Positions 1-7,931 are shown, numbered from the stretch's first letter. The stretch is DNA of 64,000 nt from Aliikangiella coralliicola (GCF_007004725.1 NZ_ML660165.1:62001-126000), one strand, 5' to 3'. Notes: a model not told the origin generated them from the letters alone. Numbers and translations: made by a program.

Positions 1-195
1 AGTGGCCGCGCCATTATTGTTGCCGACAACTGCATAGTTACCATTTCCCAATGCTGTTCGACCAACGTCCTGATTGGTCGATGAAAAATCATTGTCGTTG
101 GCCAGAATAATGATCCCGTCTGAGTGATTCGAGCGCGAGACTTTCTGGTTCAGTGTTGAGTCGTCATCCTGACCCACGCCAAAAATATCATTCCA
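1..195 (-). pseudogene. Continuation of the LamG protein downstream of the TAG, running off the left edge
   Basis: Reading the minus strand in the frame of the upstream LamG gene gives 65 sense codons after the TAG with no further stop. The sequence begins WNDIFGVGQDDDSTLNQ and later has RSNHSDGIIILANDND and GNYAVVGNNNGAAT. From memory this matches the G-x-G-x-D-D-x-S-x-L-N-Q and V-x-G-x-N-x-G-A segments that follow LamG domains in large secreted proteins. It therefore reads as a former or potential continuation split by a single nonsense codon. Whether it is a true mutation, a sequencing error or a read-through site cannot be told from sequence alone. Confidence 0.6.
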
Positions 196-1053
196 CTAGG
201 TTGTGTCTGTCCAAATATTAGAACCACCGCTGTTCACGTAATTGGTAACTGAGGTCGGCAAGGTCATACCATATTTGAGCGCCAGGTAACTTTGAACCTG
301 ATTGATTTCGTTCGCAGGTAAGGTTCGCTCAAATATGGCAACTTCCATAATATCGCCATCGAAACTATCGTTTGCATCGCGTCCGATACGATATGCACTT
401 GCACCGTTATCACCATCAATCCCTAAGGTCTCAGTGTCGCTAGCCGAAACATTCGATACACTTTCAGTGAATGTGTAAGTCGCGCCATCGTAATATGAAG
501 TTAACAGCATAGGGGCGCCGGCAGTAGGAATATTTACGCTGAGCCCATCTGCAACAAATACCCATCCAAACGTGCTATCTCGAATGACAATGGATGTCCC
601 GCTATTAAATATTCCGAACCGGTGATCGCCTGAAGCGTCGTCAGTGGCAAAGGTGAAAAAATCATCGACGCTGTCGACAACATTGTCTTGCTGCATCACA
701 AAAAAGGTTGTCAGTGTCGTGGTATCATCCACTCCCAGACCGTCCGGCCCTTCAAGATAATCTCCATCGGTTTGAGTTGTTGCATTGAATTCAACTGACG
801 GGTTGAAGTTCATCTTATTAGAAATAAAGGTGGGTTGCTCTGTACTGCTTGCCTGGGTGCCGTTTTTCGCATTTGGAGACTGATCAGCCCAACTGCTAAT
901 ACTGCCTCCACTCTCGGTAATACCAGCATCAGCTTTCAGCCATAATTGCAAATTGGTTTCAACGCCGCCAGGACCGGCTGCTTGTATCAATAAGGAATGT
1001 GTAATTAAAAGCCACAAAAAAAAGTGACAAAAAACTTTTACTGCCCTTTCCAT
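196..1053 (-). CDS. LamG/concanavalin-like secreted protein, N-terminal part ending at an in-frame TAG
   Basis: The 285-residue product has a signal peptide (residues about 1-25, hydrophobic LLITHSLLIQAAG). It is followed by a LamG/concanavalin-type jelly-roll opening with LQLWLKADAGI at about 36-46 and SSWADQSPNAKNG just after. Such domains occur in secreted or surface proteins that bind glycans or other surfaces; the ligand here is unknown. The frame stops at TAG (196-198) straight after NIWTDTT. The same frame stays open beyond the stop and continues with family-like sequence to the window edge, so this is probably the 5' part of a longer, interrupted gene. The start at 1053 gives a normal signal peptide. 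No operon partner is visible. Confidence 0.75.
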   Translation of the reverse strand: MERAVKVFCHFFLWLLITHSLLIQAAGPGGVETNLQLWLKADAGITESGGSISSWADQSPNAKNGTQASSTEQPTFISNKMNFNPSVEFNATTQTDGDYLEGPDGLGVDDTTTLTTFFVMQQDNVVDSVDDFFTFATDDASGDHRFGIFNSGTSIVIRDSTFGWVFVADGLSVNIPTAGAPMLLTSYYDGATYTFTESVSNVSASDTETLGIDGDNGASAYRIGRDANDSFDGDIMEVAIFERTLPANEINQVQSYLALKYGMTLPTSVTNYVNSGGSNIWTDTT

Positions 1054-1428
1054 ATAATTCCCATGTCAAATCCACAACTTCAAACAACCAACGATTCTGA
1101 AAATCAGTTTTAATGTTTTTATTTATTGGAAGTACTTCCGTTTCAACTCTGATTGAGTATAGAAAAAATATTTAGGCAAAAACAAAAAACGAAAAAATTG
1201 CATCGAAAAACACAGGTTTCAAGAAAAAACCTCAGAAAAAAATCTCAAAACGAGAACTACGAATTAAATCTGAATGAGCTGAAATAATTTTTAATAATCA
1301 CAGCTCAAATTATTAGAATTAAAAAATATTTTTTTAGAGTATTAGATTTTAAGGCTAGGAGATTAGCCAAGGATAACCTTAAACTCAGCGGAAGTTCATA
1401 CGAGTTAATGCTTGTTATTTATTAGTGT
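1054..1428. other. 375-bp AT-rich intergenic region
   Basis: This is very A/T-rich. It holds the presumed promoter of the LamG gene and the 3' flank of the PilZ gene. A small inverted repeat GGCTA(ggagat)TAGCC lies at 1353-1368. I see no gene. Confidence 0.5.
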
Positions 1429-1767
1429 TTATTCGCTGAAAAGCAGATGCCATTCACCGATATCAGTATCACTACTCTCTGAAAGTTGCAATCCAGCAAG
1501 GTACTCTTTTTCCGTGGTTTCAGTCACCCACTTGATCGTACCCACTAAATTTAAATCTTTTTGTTCTTCTTGCAAATGCACCATAAGATTCACATCAATA
1601 TCTTTTTCCAATGGTTGGCGACCATGCAAACGAATTCCCTGCCTGGAGAAGTCCCGAGAATTACATTCAAAAACCAGCGGAGGAATATTAGAATCTTCAA
1701 TTACTAATTCAACTTTAACCGTTTCTTGTCGAGAAATCCGAATAGCTCGTCTACGTTCGTCAGTCAT
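1429..1767 (-). CDS. PilZ domain protein (predicted c-di-GMP receptor)
   Basis: This 112-residue single-domain protein has the PilZ c-di-GMP-binding signature. An Arg-rich N-terminus (ERRRAIRISR, residues about 4-13) supplies the RxxxR motif. NSRDFSRQGIRL (about 36-47) corresponds to the (D/N)xSxxG motif, and AGLQL comes near the end. Stand-alone PilZ proteins bind c-di-GMP in the cytoplasm and act through a partner; the partner is not evident. Four GGDEF-family proteins elsewhere in the window make c-di-GMP signalling plausible. The start at 1767 puts the Arg motif at the extreme N-terminus, as usual, though no strong Shine-Dalgarno sequence is visible. Confidence 0.85.
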   Translation of the reverse strand: MTDERRRAIRISRQETVKVELVIEDSNIPPLVFECNSRDFSRQGIRLHGRQPLEKDIDVNLMVHLQEEQKDLNLVGTIKWVTETTEKEYLAGLQLSESSDTDIGEWHLLFSE

Positions 1768-1940
1768 AAGATTATGAATAAATTAAAAGGCGTTGTGGCA
1801 ACAGTGTAAACTAAAACAATCCCGTTGCCGAGCGTGGTTTGTTAACTTTTATTTGCTAACTCAAACGGAAATTTTTTCTCTAAATAAGTGTTCCTGATCT
1901 GTGACCAGTTTCTCACTTTCGTTACCGAGTCTACTAGTAT

Positions 1941-2010
1941 TTGTCATCCCGTACCCAAAACACTCACTGCGTTCGCGGGGCAGGCCCACCGCAGTGGAGA
2001 GGTCTCTGAC
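1941..2010. repeat. Degenerate palindromic repeat-like element
   Basis: The segment opens with TTGTCATCCCG and closes with GAGAGGTCTCTGAC. An internal inverted repeat CACTGCG (1965-1971)/CGCAGTG (1990-1996) surrounds a GC-rich centre that stands out from its AT-rich flanks. It resembles the short dispersed palindromic elements common between proteobacterial genes. No second full copy is present in this window, so the call rests on composition and symmetry. Confidence 0.35.
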
Positions 2011-2059
2011 ATAATTCACATTTCCATTCACTCAATTTCAAGAGTAAAACAATTTTGAA

Positions 2060-2962
2060 CTAACCACTCACATCAACCGCAAACAATTGGATAAGTTCAT
2101 CGATAAAATCTCCCAAAGTTTTTGTCATTAACGCGAAATCAGCATCGAACTTTACGAGTTCGTCTTCACCATCAACATCATCATTTTCAGCTAAAAGCTC
2201 GTCTAGAAACTTAATGCTCTTTATCAACAGATCTTGTTGAATAACAGCACGAAGTTGTCCCTTATATCGGAAACCGAGTTTATTGACCAGATACCCATCC
2301 TCAATCAGATCGCCGATAACAATATTCTCGGCTTCATTATCTTTAAACTTGGCAACTCTTTCATCTTGCGGATCTTTTAATTCATAATCTCCGCTTAACT
2401 CCCACCCTTCAGGCATTCCATGTTCAACCCAGCTATTCAGAGTCTGACCCGGGTTTTCTCCGCCAACTAACTTTACTGCACCGAAAGATCCAATTGACTC
2501 GACCAGTAACTCAAAGAAAGTGTCAGCCATTTTATCGCTACCGGCGTTCAGTACCAGGTATCCCTTCTTAGTATCAACGTAAGCAAAAATATGAGTCGAA
2601 CGAATAAAGGCTCGCGGTAGCATTTTACTTACGATATCTTCCTTGAGTGTTTGCTTTTCTTTCGAGTAAACTTTTCGGCCCATTTCTTCTTGAATGGCAT
2701 ATACTCGTTCTTCTAGCTCTTCTTTGACCGCACTGGCAGGAATCACTTTTTGCTCTTGTCGCATACAAATCAAAATACAACCGCTTGCTGCATGCACCAG
2801 ATACTCTTTTGAACGATGAATAGGTGACACCCAGCCAATAGCTTCTTCAGCCATTTTAGCGCAAGGTTGAAAGCGCTTCTCTTCTAGCTTTTCTGCGAGT
2901 TGCTCAGGGGATAATTCAAAAGGAGTCGTTAAACGATAAAGGTGTAAATTTTTAAACCACAT
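2060..2962 (-). CDS. rdgC: Recombination-associated protein RdgC
   Basis: The 300-residue product matches RdgC over its full length. It has the characteristic N-terminus MWFKNLHLYRL, then GWVSPIH, LPRAFIRSTHIFAYVD and a C-terminal FDADFALMTKTL segment. RdgC forms a ring around double-stranded DNA and modulates RecA activity in replication-linked recombination. An in-frame start 26 codons upstream exists, but the family begins at the MWFKNL methionine, so I place the start at 2962. The gene stands alone, divergent from the PAP2 gene. Confidence 0.9.
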   Translation of the reverse strand: MWFKNLHLYRLTTPFELSPEQLAEKLEEKRFQPCAKMAEEAIGWVSPIHRSKEYLVHAASGCILICMRQEQKVIPASAVKEELEERVYAIQEEMGRKVYSKEKQTLKEDIVSKMLPRAFIRSTHIFAYVDTKKGYLVLNAGSDKMADTFFELLVESIGSFGAVKLVGGENPGQTLNSWVEHGMPEGWELSGDYELKDPQDERVAKFKDNEAENIVIGDLIEDGYLVNKLGFRYKGQLRAVIQQDLLIKSIKFLDELLAENDDVDGEDELVKFDADFALMTKTLGDFIDELIQLFAVDVSG

Positions 2963-3157
2963 AACCCTATTTATAAACCTTGCTAATTTTGCCAAATCAA
3001 AAGACCGGCAATTATCGCTAAAAACAGCCACAATTACCAAGTTATTCGAATAATCTTTTCCGCTCGTTCAAAGAACAAAATTATTCTTTATCATTCAAGC
3101 TGTTAGCTTTTATTCACACGTTGGCAAGGTTCTATTCTTTCTCCAGACTCAATTTTG

Positions 3158-3234
3158 TGTCACATAAATTGACCGGTAAAGTCACATAAGCTTAACAAAC
3201 TGGTCATTTTTTAGTCACACATACAGGACATACT
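3158..3234 (+). promoter_or_regulatory. Phased 11-bp repeats resembling Pho boxes (PhoB sites)
   Basis: Seven consecutive 11-bp blocks start at 3158, 3169, 3180, 3191, 3202, 3213 and 3224. Blocks 1, 3, 5 and 6 carry GTCA at the same offset: TGTCACATAAA, AGTCACATAAG, GGTCATTTTTT, AGTCACACATA. Block 2 (TTGACCGGTAA) is a weaker match. The PhoB box is a direct repeat of CTGTCAT-like heptamers with an 11-bp period and AT-rich spacers. The pair at 3202-3223 is closest to it. The array ends about 9 bp before TATGAA (3243-3248), a possible -10. It lies 74-150 bp upstream of the PAP2 start, so phosphate-starvation control of that operon is inferred. Confidence 0.55.
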
Positions 3235-3307
3235 GGCCCTGCTATGAAATCTATCAAACTCTTAATCAAACAATCGTGTTTTGAATATTATTTCAGGGTG
3301 GCTAACA

Positions 3308-3835
3308 ATGGGTATAAATAAGTCACGATTTCAACAGGCTGATACTGACGCATTTTTGTGGGTACAGCGAAAGTTCTGTAAAAAAACTTATATGCCGATT
3401 GTTCGAATGCTCTCGCGAACCGGCGATGGATGGTTGTACGCGATTATCGCCTTTTCATTACTGGGCTACGACTATCAACAACATCAGAATTTTTTCTATT
3501 CGTGCTTACTTGGTTTTGCACTAGAAGTACCGCTCTACATGATATTGAAAAACAAATTCAAGCGAAATCGACCGCAAGACTACTTGCAGAATTTTCAGGC
3601 GAAAATCAATCCATCAGATCAATTTAGCTTTCCGTCTGGCCACACTGCTGCAGCTTTTGTTATGGCAGTTCAAATACTGATCTTTTTTCCCGCTTTTGCA
3701 ATTCTAGCAATCGCTTGGGCAACAATGATCGGGTTTTGTCGAATACTGTTAGGTGTCCACTTTCCCGGGGATATTTTCGCCGGAGTCATGCTTGGTGTGT
3801 TATGTAGCTTTTTGGCTGGCGCAATCATTTTATAA
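3308..3835 (+). CDS. PAP2-family membrane phosphatase
   Basis: The 175-residue integral membrane protein has a complete PAP2 active-site signature: K81-x6-R88-P89, P109-S110-G111-H112, and R145-x5-H151-x3-D155. PAP2 enzymes of this size remove phosphate from lipid phosphates such as phosphatidate, phosphatidylglycerol phosphate or undecaprenyl diphosphate; which one applies here cannot be read from sequence. Several hydrophobic segments flank the motifs. I chose ATG 3308 because AGGGTGG sits 6 bp upstream; a TTG at 3281 is in frame but lacks such a site. The next gene starts 68 bp later on the same strand, suggesting one operon. Upstream Pho-box-like repeats suggest induction by phosphate limitation. 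Confidence 0.85.
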   Translation: MGINKSRFQQADTDAFLWVQRKFCKKTYMPIVRMLSRTGDGWLYAIIAFSLLGYDYQQHQNFFYSCLLGFALEVPLYMILKNKFKRNRPQDYLQNFQAKINPSDQFSFPSGHTAAAFVMAVQILIFFPAFAILAIAWATMIGFCRILLGVHFPGDIFAGVMLGVLCSFLAGAIIL

Positions 3836-3903
3836 CCGGGCATGAATAAAACAGCTGTCAGAAAACAAATTAAAAAAATTGAACAATTAACAAGAGTCGC
3901 TTG

Positions 3904-4974
3904 ATGAAAATATTGTACGCAGTTCAGGCAACCGGTAACGGTCATATTACTCGTGCCAGAATTATGGCGAAAGCTTTCAAGAAACTAAATATTGATGTCG
4001 ACTGGATATTTACCGGGAGGCCGAAAGAAGACCTTTTTGACATGGAACCATTTGGTGACTTTCAAGTCTACAGGGGAATGACTTTCGCGATAAAAAATGG
4101 CACCATCGATTATATTGCTACGATTTTTAAAAATAATATTTTTCATTTTCTTCGCGACGTTTTCCGTGTTCGTTTTGATGATTATGATCTCGTTATCAAC
4201 GATTTTGAACCCGTCACAGCCTGGGCGGCAAAGCTCAGAAAAGTAGAAACAGTTGGAATATCTCATCAAATGGCGTTTTCAAAACAAGTTCCAATTGCGG
4301 GCAAAAATTTTATCGCTAACTTAGTGCTGAAAAACTTTGCACCGAGCAGCCAGCGAATTGGGCTTCACTGGAACGATTTTGAAGAATCACTGTTACCGCC
4401 AATTATCGACAATGATATTGTCGCAAACAATCTTTCTCCAAAGGAAGTGTTAGTCTACTTTCCTTTTTGTGAAGCAGAAAAGCTAATCGAATGGTTTGCA
4501 CCTTTTAATGATTACAATTTTCATATTTTTCATGGTAGTAATCAAACATCAGGCTACAATCATATTAACTTTTACCACTTTTCACGGTCAGACTTTCAAG
4601 ATAAACAGAAAAGCTGTGGTGGCATTATCACTGCAGCAGGATTTGAATTACCAAGTGAAGCAATTCAGATGGGACATAAATTATTAGTGATGCCATTAGA
4701 AAATCAAATGGAACAACAATCAAACGCGTTAGCGCTTAAACAATTAGAAAGAGCGCATGTATTACATCACTTTTCAAATAAGGAACTAAAAAAATGGTTA
4801 CAAGCACCTTTACAGACACCGAAACCTTATCCAGACGTCGCCTACGAACTGGCGAAATGGCTTGTCAATTCCAAAAACGAATCATTAGAAAACTTAAGCA
4901 AAAGACTCTGGCAAAAAACAGCCGAACCTATTGGAGAAAATGAGTTAAACCTCCAAAAAATTCTTTGTCAGTAG
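3904..4974 (+). CDS. MJ1255/VC2487-family glycosyltransferase (GT-B fold)
   Basis: The 356-residue protein begins MKILYAVQATGNGHITRARIMA, with the Gly-rich N-terminal loop of MurG-like GT-B enzymes (GNGH). Its C-terminal donor-site region has GGIITAAGFELPSEAI, MPLENQMEQQSNA and related residues (about 235-280). This is the pattern of the uncharacterised MJ1255/VC2487 family; donor and acceptor are unknown. It follows the PAP2 gene closely and probably shares its promoter. A phosphatase that could release diacylglycerol next to a glycosyltransferase suggests glycolipid synthesis, which is inference. A TTG one codon upstream is possible, but ATG 3904 is preferred. Confidence 0.8.
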   Translation: MKILYAVQATGNGHITRARIMAKAFKKLNIDVDWIFTGRPKEDLFDMEPFGDFQVYRGMTFAIKNGTIDYIATIFKNNIFHFLRDVFRVRFDDYDLVINDFEPVTAWAAKLRKVETVGISHQMAFSKQVPIAGKNFIANLVLKNFAPSSQRIGLHWNDFEESLLPPIIDNDIVANNLSPKEVLVYFPFCEAEKLIEWFAPFNDYNFHIFHGSNQTSGYNHINFYHFSRSDFQDKQKSCGGIITAAGFELPSEAIQMGHKLLVMPLENQMEQQSNALALKQLERAHVLHHFSNKELKKWLQAPLQTPKPYPDVAYELAKWLVNSKNESLENLSKRLWQKTAEPIGENELNLQKILCQ

Positions 4975-5114
4975 CCAAAATTCTTTCAGTCTCACTTAAC
5001 AATAAAGGTGATTAAGTTGCATTGGCATCTATAAACTTCTTCGCCCCCCGCAATTATAGCACCCGCAATACTTGCAACTTGCAACCATTCTGAAATATCG
5101 ACGTAATTATTTGC

Positions 5115-5120
5115 TACACT
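5115..5120 (+). promoter_or_regulatory. Candidate extended -10 promoter element for the first GGDEF gene
   Basis: TACACT at 5115-5120 is preceded by TGC, giving the TGn extended -10 arrangement. The segment CTACACTTCAATATAGCGA recurs almost unchanged upstream of the second GGDEF gene (TACACT at 6074-6079), which supports a shared, duplicated promoter. No convincing -35 is seen. The inferred transcript would start near 5127, at the base of the folded leader. Confidence 0.35.
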
Positions 5121-5124
5121 TCAA

Positions 5125-5219
5125 TATAGCGATATATAAGTTACTTTAAGAAACGCCACATTCGTGGCGCAGTAAATTATTTGTCCTGATTTAAGGACTT
5201 GTTAGTGTATATCGCTGTA
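5125..5219 (+). promoter_or_regulatory. Predicted structured 5' leader (three-way junction) upstream of a diguanylate cyclase
   Basis: An outer 12-bp stem pairs 5125-5136 (TATAGCGATATA) with 5208-5219 (TATATCGCTGTA), with one G-U wobble. It encloses two hairpins. The first pairs TTACT (5141-5145) with AGTAA (5171-5175) around CGCCAC(ATTC)GTGGCG at 5154-5169. The second is GTCCT(gattta)AGGAC at 5183-5198. The RNA would end 39 nt before ATG 5259, which has no obvious ribosome binding site; an ATG CAC TAA minimal frame lies at 5248-5256. It matches no riboswitch class I can recall, and I do not see the c-di-GMP-I or c-di-GMP-II cores. Confidence 0.45.
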
Positions 5220-5258
5220 GCATTATCTGATTGTTAACCTAAACTCGATGCACTAAAA

Positions 5259-6008
5259 ATGGATTTACAGAGAAAAATAATACAAATAATTCCTAAGCCT
5301 TATCTGGTGCTGTTAATTTCAACTTTCTCTATGATAATGGCGTTGGCACTGGATGTTGTGCTTGTTTGGATCCTAAATTATGATTATCGAACAGAGGATT
5401 TAATAGGCGCCATCGTTCTACCATTTTTAGTTGCGCCGGTTATCTCCTGGTATACGCTAGAAATTCTCTATGAGGTCGACCGACTCGAAGTAGAGAAAAA
5501 GAAAGCTGCGACTTATGACTCATTGACAGGCTTACTGAACCGCCGGGCATTTATTCAATCCTGTAACTCAATATTTGAGTTGGCAAAACGTAACAAGCAA
5601 CATTGTTGTCTGATTGCTATTGACATCGATTTTTTTAAAAAAATAAATGACACTTTTGGTCATCAAGCAGGAGACAACGTGTTGGCGGAGTTCGGTAACA
5701 TAGCCAAAACCCATGCAAAAACCTGCGACCTTGCAGGAAGGCTCGGTGGAGAAGAATTCGCTTTTTTTCTTCCTAAAACGTCACTTCAACAAGCTAAAAT
5801 ATTAGCGGAAAAACTTCTAAGCGCAGCAAAAACCGCAGAAATAATCTATGACAACGCGAAAATTCAATTAACGATCAGCATCGGAATAGCCACAACCAAT
5901 GGACAATCCCATACTTTGCAAAACTTATTAAAAAACGCTGACCAAGCCCTTTACCACGCAAAGCATAGTGGTCGAGACCAACTATCCGTTTTCCAGCCTG
6001 TATCCTGA
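5259..6008 (+). CDS. Membrane-anchored diguanylate cyclase (GGDEF)
   Basis: The 249-residue protein has two N-terminal membrane segments (about 15-38 and 46-66), a short linker and a GGDEF domain from about 85. The catalytic loop is GRLGGEEF, with GGEEF at 163-167. The metal and substrate motif IDIDFFKKINDTFGHQAGD is intact, so c-di-GMP synthesis from two GTP is expected. The inhibitory-site position reads KTCD (154-157) rather than RxxD, so product inhibition may be weakened. A close paralogue follows at 6171. No sensor domain apart from the membrane region is seen. The upstream leader can fold into a three-way junction. Confidence 0.9.
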   Translation: MDLQRKIIQIIPKPYLVLLISTFSMIMALALDVVLVWILNYDYRTEDLIGAIVLPFLVAPVISWYTLEILYEVDRLEVEKKKAATYDSLTGLLNRRAFIQSCNSIFELAKRNKQHCCLIAIDIDFFKKINDTFGHQAGDNVLAEFGNIAKTHAKTCDLAGRLGGEEFAFFLPKTSLQQAKILAEKLLSAAKTAEIIYDNAKIQLTISIGIATTNGQSHTLQNLLKNADQALYHAKHSGRDQLSVFQPVS

Positions 6009-6083
6009 GTTTTTTTAACAAGTTAGCCTGATATCTCATCAAGATAAAATATCACAAATAGCAATTTCTAAACTACACTTGAA

Positions 6084-6115
6084 TTAGCGAGGCCTAATAT
6101 TAGGAATATAGCTAA
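6084..6115 (+). promoter_or_regulatory. Hairpin in the leader of the second GGDEF gene
   Basis: TTAGC (6084-6088) can pair with GCTAA (6111-6115), enclosing the palindrome CCTAATATTAGG (6093-6104). It sits just downstream of a TACACTTGAATTAGCGA segment that matches the start of the first GGDEF leader. The stem is short and AT-rich, so the support is modest. Confidence 0.3.
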
Positions 6116-6170
6116 GTCACACGGTAAGTTTATTTCCAAACCTCCCTCAGATAATAAATGTCATTTGAAC

Positions 6171-6983
6171 ATGGAAACTTTACCAAGGAAAACAAGCGTA
6201 CATAGAGCGATTGTTCAAAAACTCGGATTGATGAGATTTATTCTCGTCTTAATGCTTGCCGCAGTCATTATGACGACTATTTTTGATTACGCCGCCATAA
6301 CTCTGCTCGGACAAAGCTACAGAGTACCAGACTTTCTAGCGGCTTCCATAAGCGCTCTGATAATTACCTACGTGATTGCGCGATTCTTTGTCGGGAAGTT
6401 TTTCGACATCGATGAGCTTGAAAAAGAAATGCATCGACTAGCGACTTATGACGACTTGACCGGGCTACTGAATCGAAACGCCTTTATGCAAGCCAGTATT
6501 TATTACCATGAGCTGCAGTCAGTTGAAGAACAAAACTATAGCGTATTAGCTATCGACATCGACTTCTTCAAGCGCATTAATGATCAATATGGCCATGCGG
6601 CCGGTGATAAGGCTTTGATTGAGTTTGGTAGAGTATCAAAAGAAATATCAAGAGCCAGCGATATACTCGGACGGCTTGGTGGAGAGGAATTCGTTTTTTT
6701 ATTGCCCGAAACAAATGTGAGCCAAGCCAAAAGCTTCGCAGAACGGTTAATGAATAATATTTCGGAACTCAAAATTACTGAAGAAGATAGTGAGTTTCAA
6801 TTTACCATCAGCATTGGTATTACGGCCCCCCCACACAAAAACTCAACATCACTAGAGACGCTGATTAAAAAGGCAGACGAGGCACTCTATAGTGCAAAAA
6901 ACAGCGGTAGAAATAAAATTTCAATTTACACGAATAACCTGGAACAAAATATTAATACTAGCGTTTCTAATCCGATTACATGA
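6171..6983 (+). CDS. Membrane-anchored diguanylate cyclase (GGDEF), paralogue of the preceding gene
   Basis: The 270-residue protein has the same layout as its neighbour: two membrane segments (about 22-46 and 55-76), then a GGDEF domain. The domain has AIDIDFFKRINDQYGHAAGD, GGEEF at 170-174 and an intact I-site R161-A-S-D164, so it should be active and product-inhibited. The tail after about residue 255 is Asn/Thr-rich. The pair probably arose by tandem duplication, and the two genes share promoter-proximal sequence. ATG 6171 is preferred over a TTG two codons upstream; no clear Shine-Dalgarno is visible for either. Confidence 0.9.
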   Translation: METLPRKTSVHRAIVQKLGLMRFILVLMLAAVIMTTIFDYAAITLLGQSYRVPDFLAASISALIITYVIARFFVGKFFDIDELEKEMHRLATYDDLTGLLNRNAFMQASIYYHELQSVEEQNYSVLAIDIDFFKRINDQYGHAAGDKALIEFGRVSKEISRASDILGRLGGEEFVFLLPETNVSQAKSFAERLMNNISELKITEEDSEFQFTISIGITAPPHKNSTSLETLIKKADEALYSAKNSGRNKISIYTNNLEQNINTSVSNPIT

Positions 6984-7178
6984 TGATTCAATATTTTTAT
7001 CATACTTTGAGATATCAATATTCCCCCTTACATAGCTAAAAAAACTAAAAGTGTTAACCATCAAAATAAATTGTTATCAAAGCAATATTTTCGCTCGCGA
7101 GCTCAAGCAAATCTCATTTTCATCAGGTAACATTAATAATTCACGCTGGCTTTTATTTCTTATCTCAGGTGCAAAATT

Positions 7179-7700
7179 ATGTATACGCTCACGCCCTTTG
7201 AATATCTCGACTCGTTATTAATTGACTATACGCTAGTCCCTCACGAACCGAGTTTCACTGCGCAGGAAACAGCAGAATCAGCTCATATCAAAGGAAAGGA
7301 TTTAAGTAAAGTTATCGTTGTTGGTTCAGAACAACTAATGTCAATGGTGGTTGTACCAGCCAACTGTATTTTGTTACAAACCGATCTATCTCGATTGCTA
7401 AGAACCCCAGACCTCTCAATTGTTCCAGAACACTTGTTTGCCGAGCGTTTCCCTGAGTGCGAAGTTGGTGCGATGCCCCCTTTCGGTAAGCTATACAATA
7501 TGAACGTATTTTTAGCAAAAGAGTTGGCACAAAACCAGAGCATTACATTTAATGGTGGAACCCATAAATTATTAATTAAAATGAGTACTGCAGACTTCAT
7601 TGATATTTCAGATGCTCGAGTCATTTCAATGGGGTATAAAGCATCAAACCTGTCAACGCCTAGAGGCGCAATGGAAAAACATAATTGGCATTGGGTTTAA
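7179..7700 (+). CDS. YbaK/ProX-type aminoacyl-tRNA deacylase domain protein
   Basis: The 173-residue protein is essentially one YbaK domain. It has KGKDLSKVIVV (about 38-48), ECEVGAMPPFGKLY (about 92-105) and FNGGTHKLLIKM (about 124-135). These are the lysine, G-x-x-P-P-F-G and G-x-x-x motifs of the editing domain that removes mischarged amino acids from tRNA. Substrate specificity cannot be assigned. It stands alone, with a hairpin about 90 bp downstream. Confidence 0.8.
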   Translation: MYTLTPFEYLDSLLIDYTLVPHEPSFTAQETAESAHIKGKDLSKVIVVGSEQLMSMVVVPANCILLQTDLSRLLRTPDLSIVPEHLFAERFPECEVGAMPPFGKLYNMNVFLAKELAQNQSITFNGGTHKLLIKMSTADFIDISDARVISMGYKASNLSTPRGAMEKHNWHWV

Positions 7701-7792
7701 ACATTGAGAGTTGACTTTCCTCTGTCATCGCTTAGCAGAAAGTTCAAACTAGTTTCAAGCCCTAGCAGTTTTCTTATACTCTTATCATTTCC

Positions 7793-7819
7793 AGATGCCT
7801 GACTTTAGCGTAGGCATCT
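7793..7819 (+). terminator. Hairpin downstream of the YbaK-domain gene
   Basis: AGATGCCT (7793-7800) and AGGCATCT (7812-7819) form a perfect 8-bp stem with an 11-nt loop. The following sequence is only partly T-rich, so termination is plausible but not certain. Confidence 0.4.
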
Positions 7820-7931
7820 CGCTTTCCGCCTGTTTATTTTAGGTAAAACCATCATTTCTCTCATTAATCGATGTTAATTTCTGCAAAAAAATTCTGATTA
7901 TCTATACTGTTCTAAAAAAGGATGAATTTTT

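Noticed and set aside
5125-5219. c-di-GMP-I (GEMM) riboswitch before the cyclase gene
   Set aside because: The conserved GEMM core and tetraloop/receptor elements are absent, so only an unclassified structured leader is claimed.
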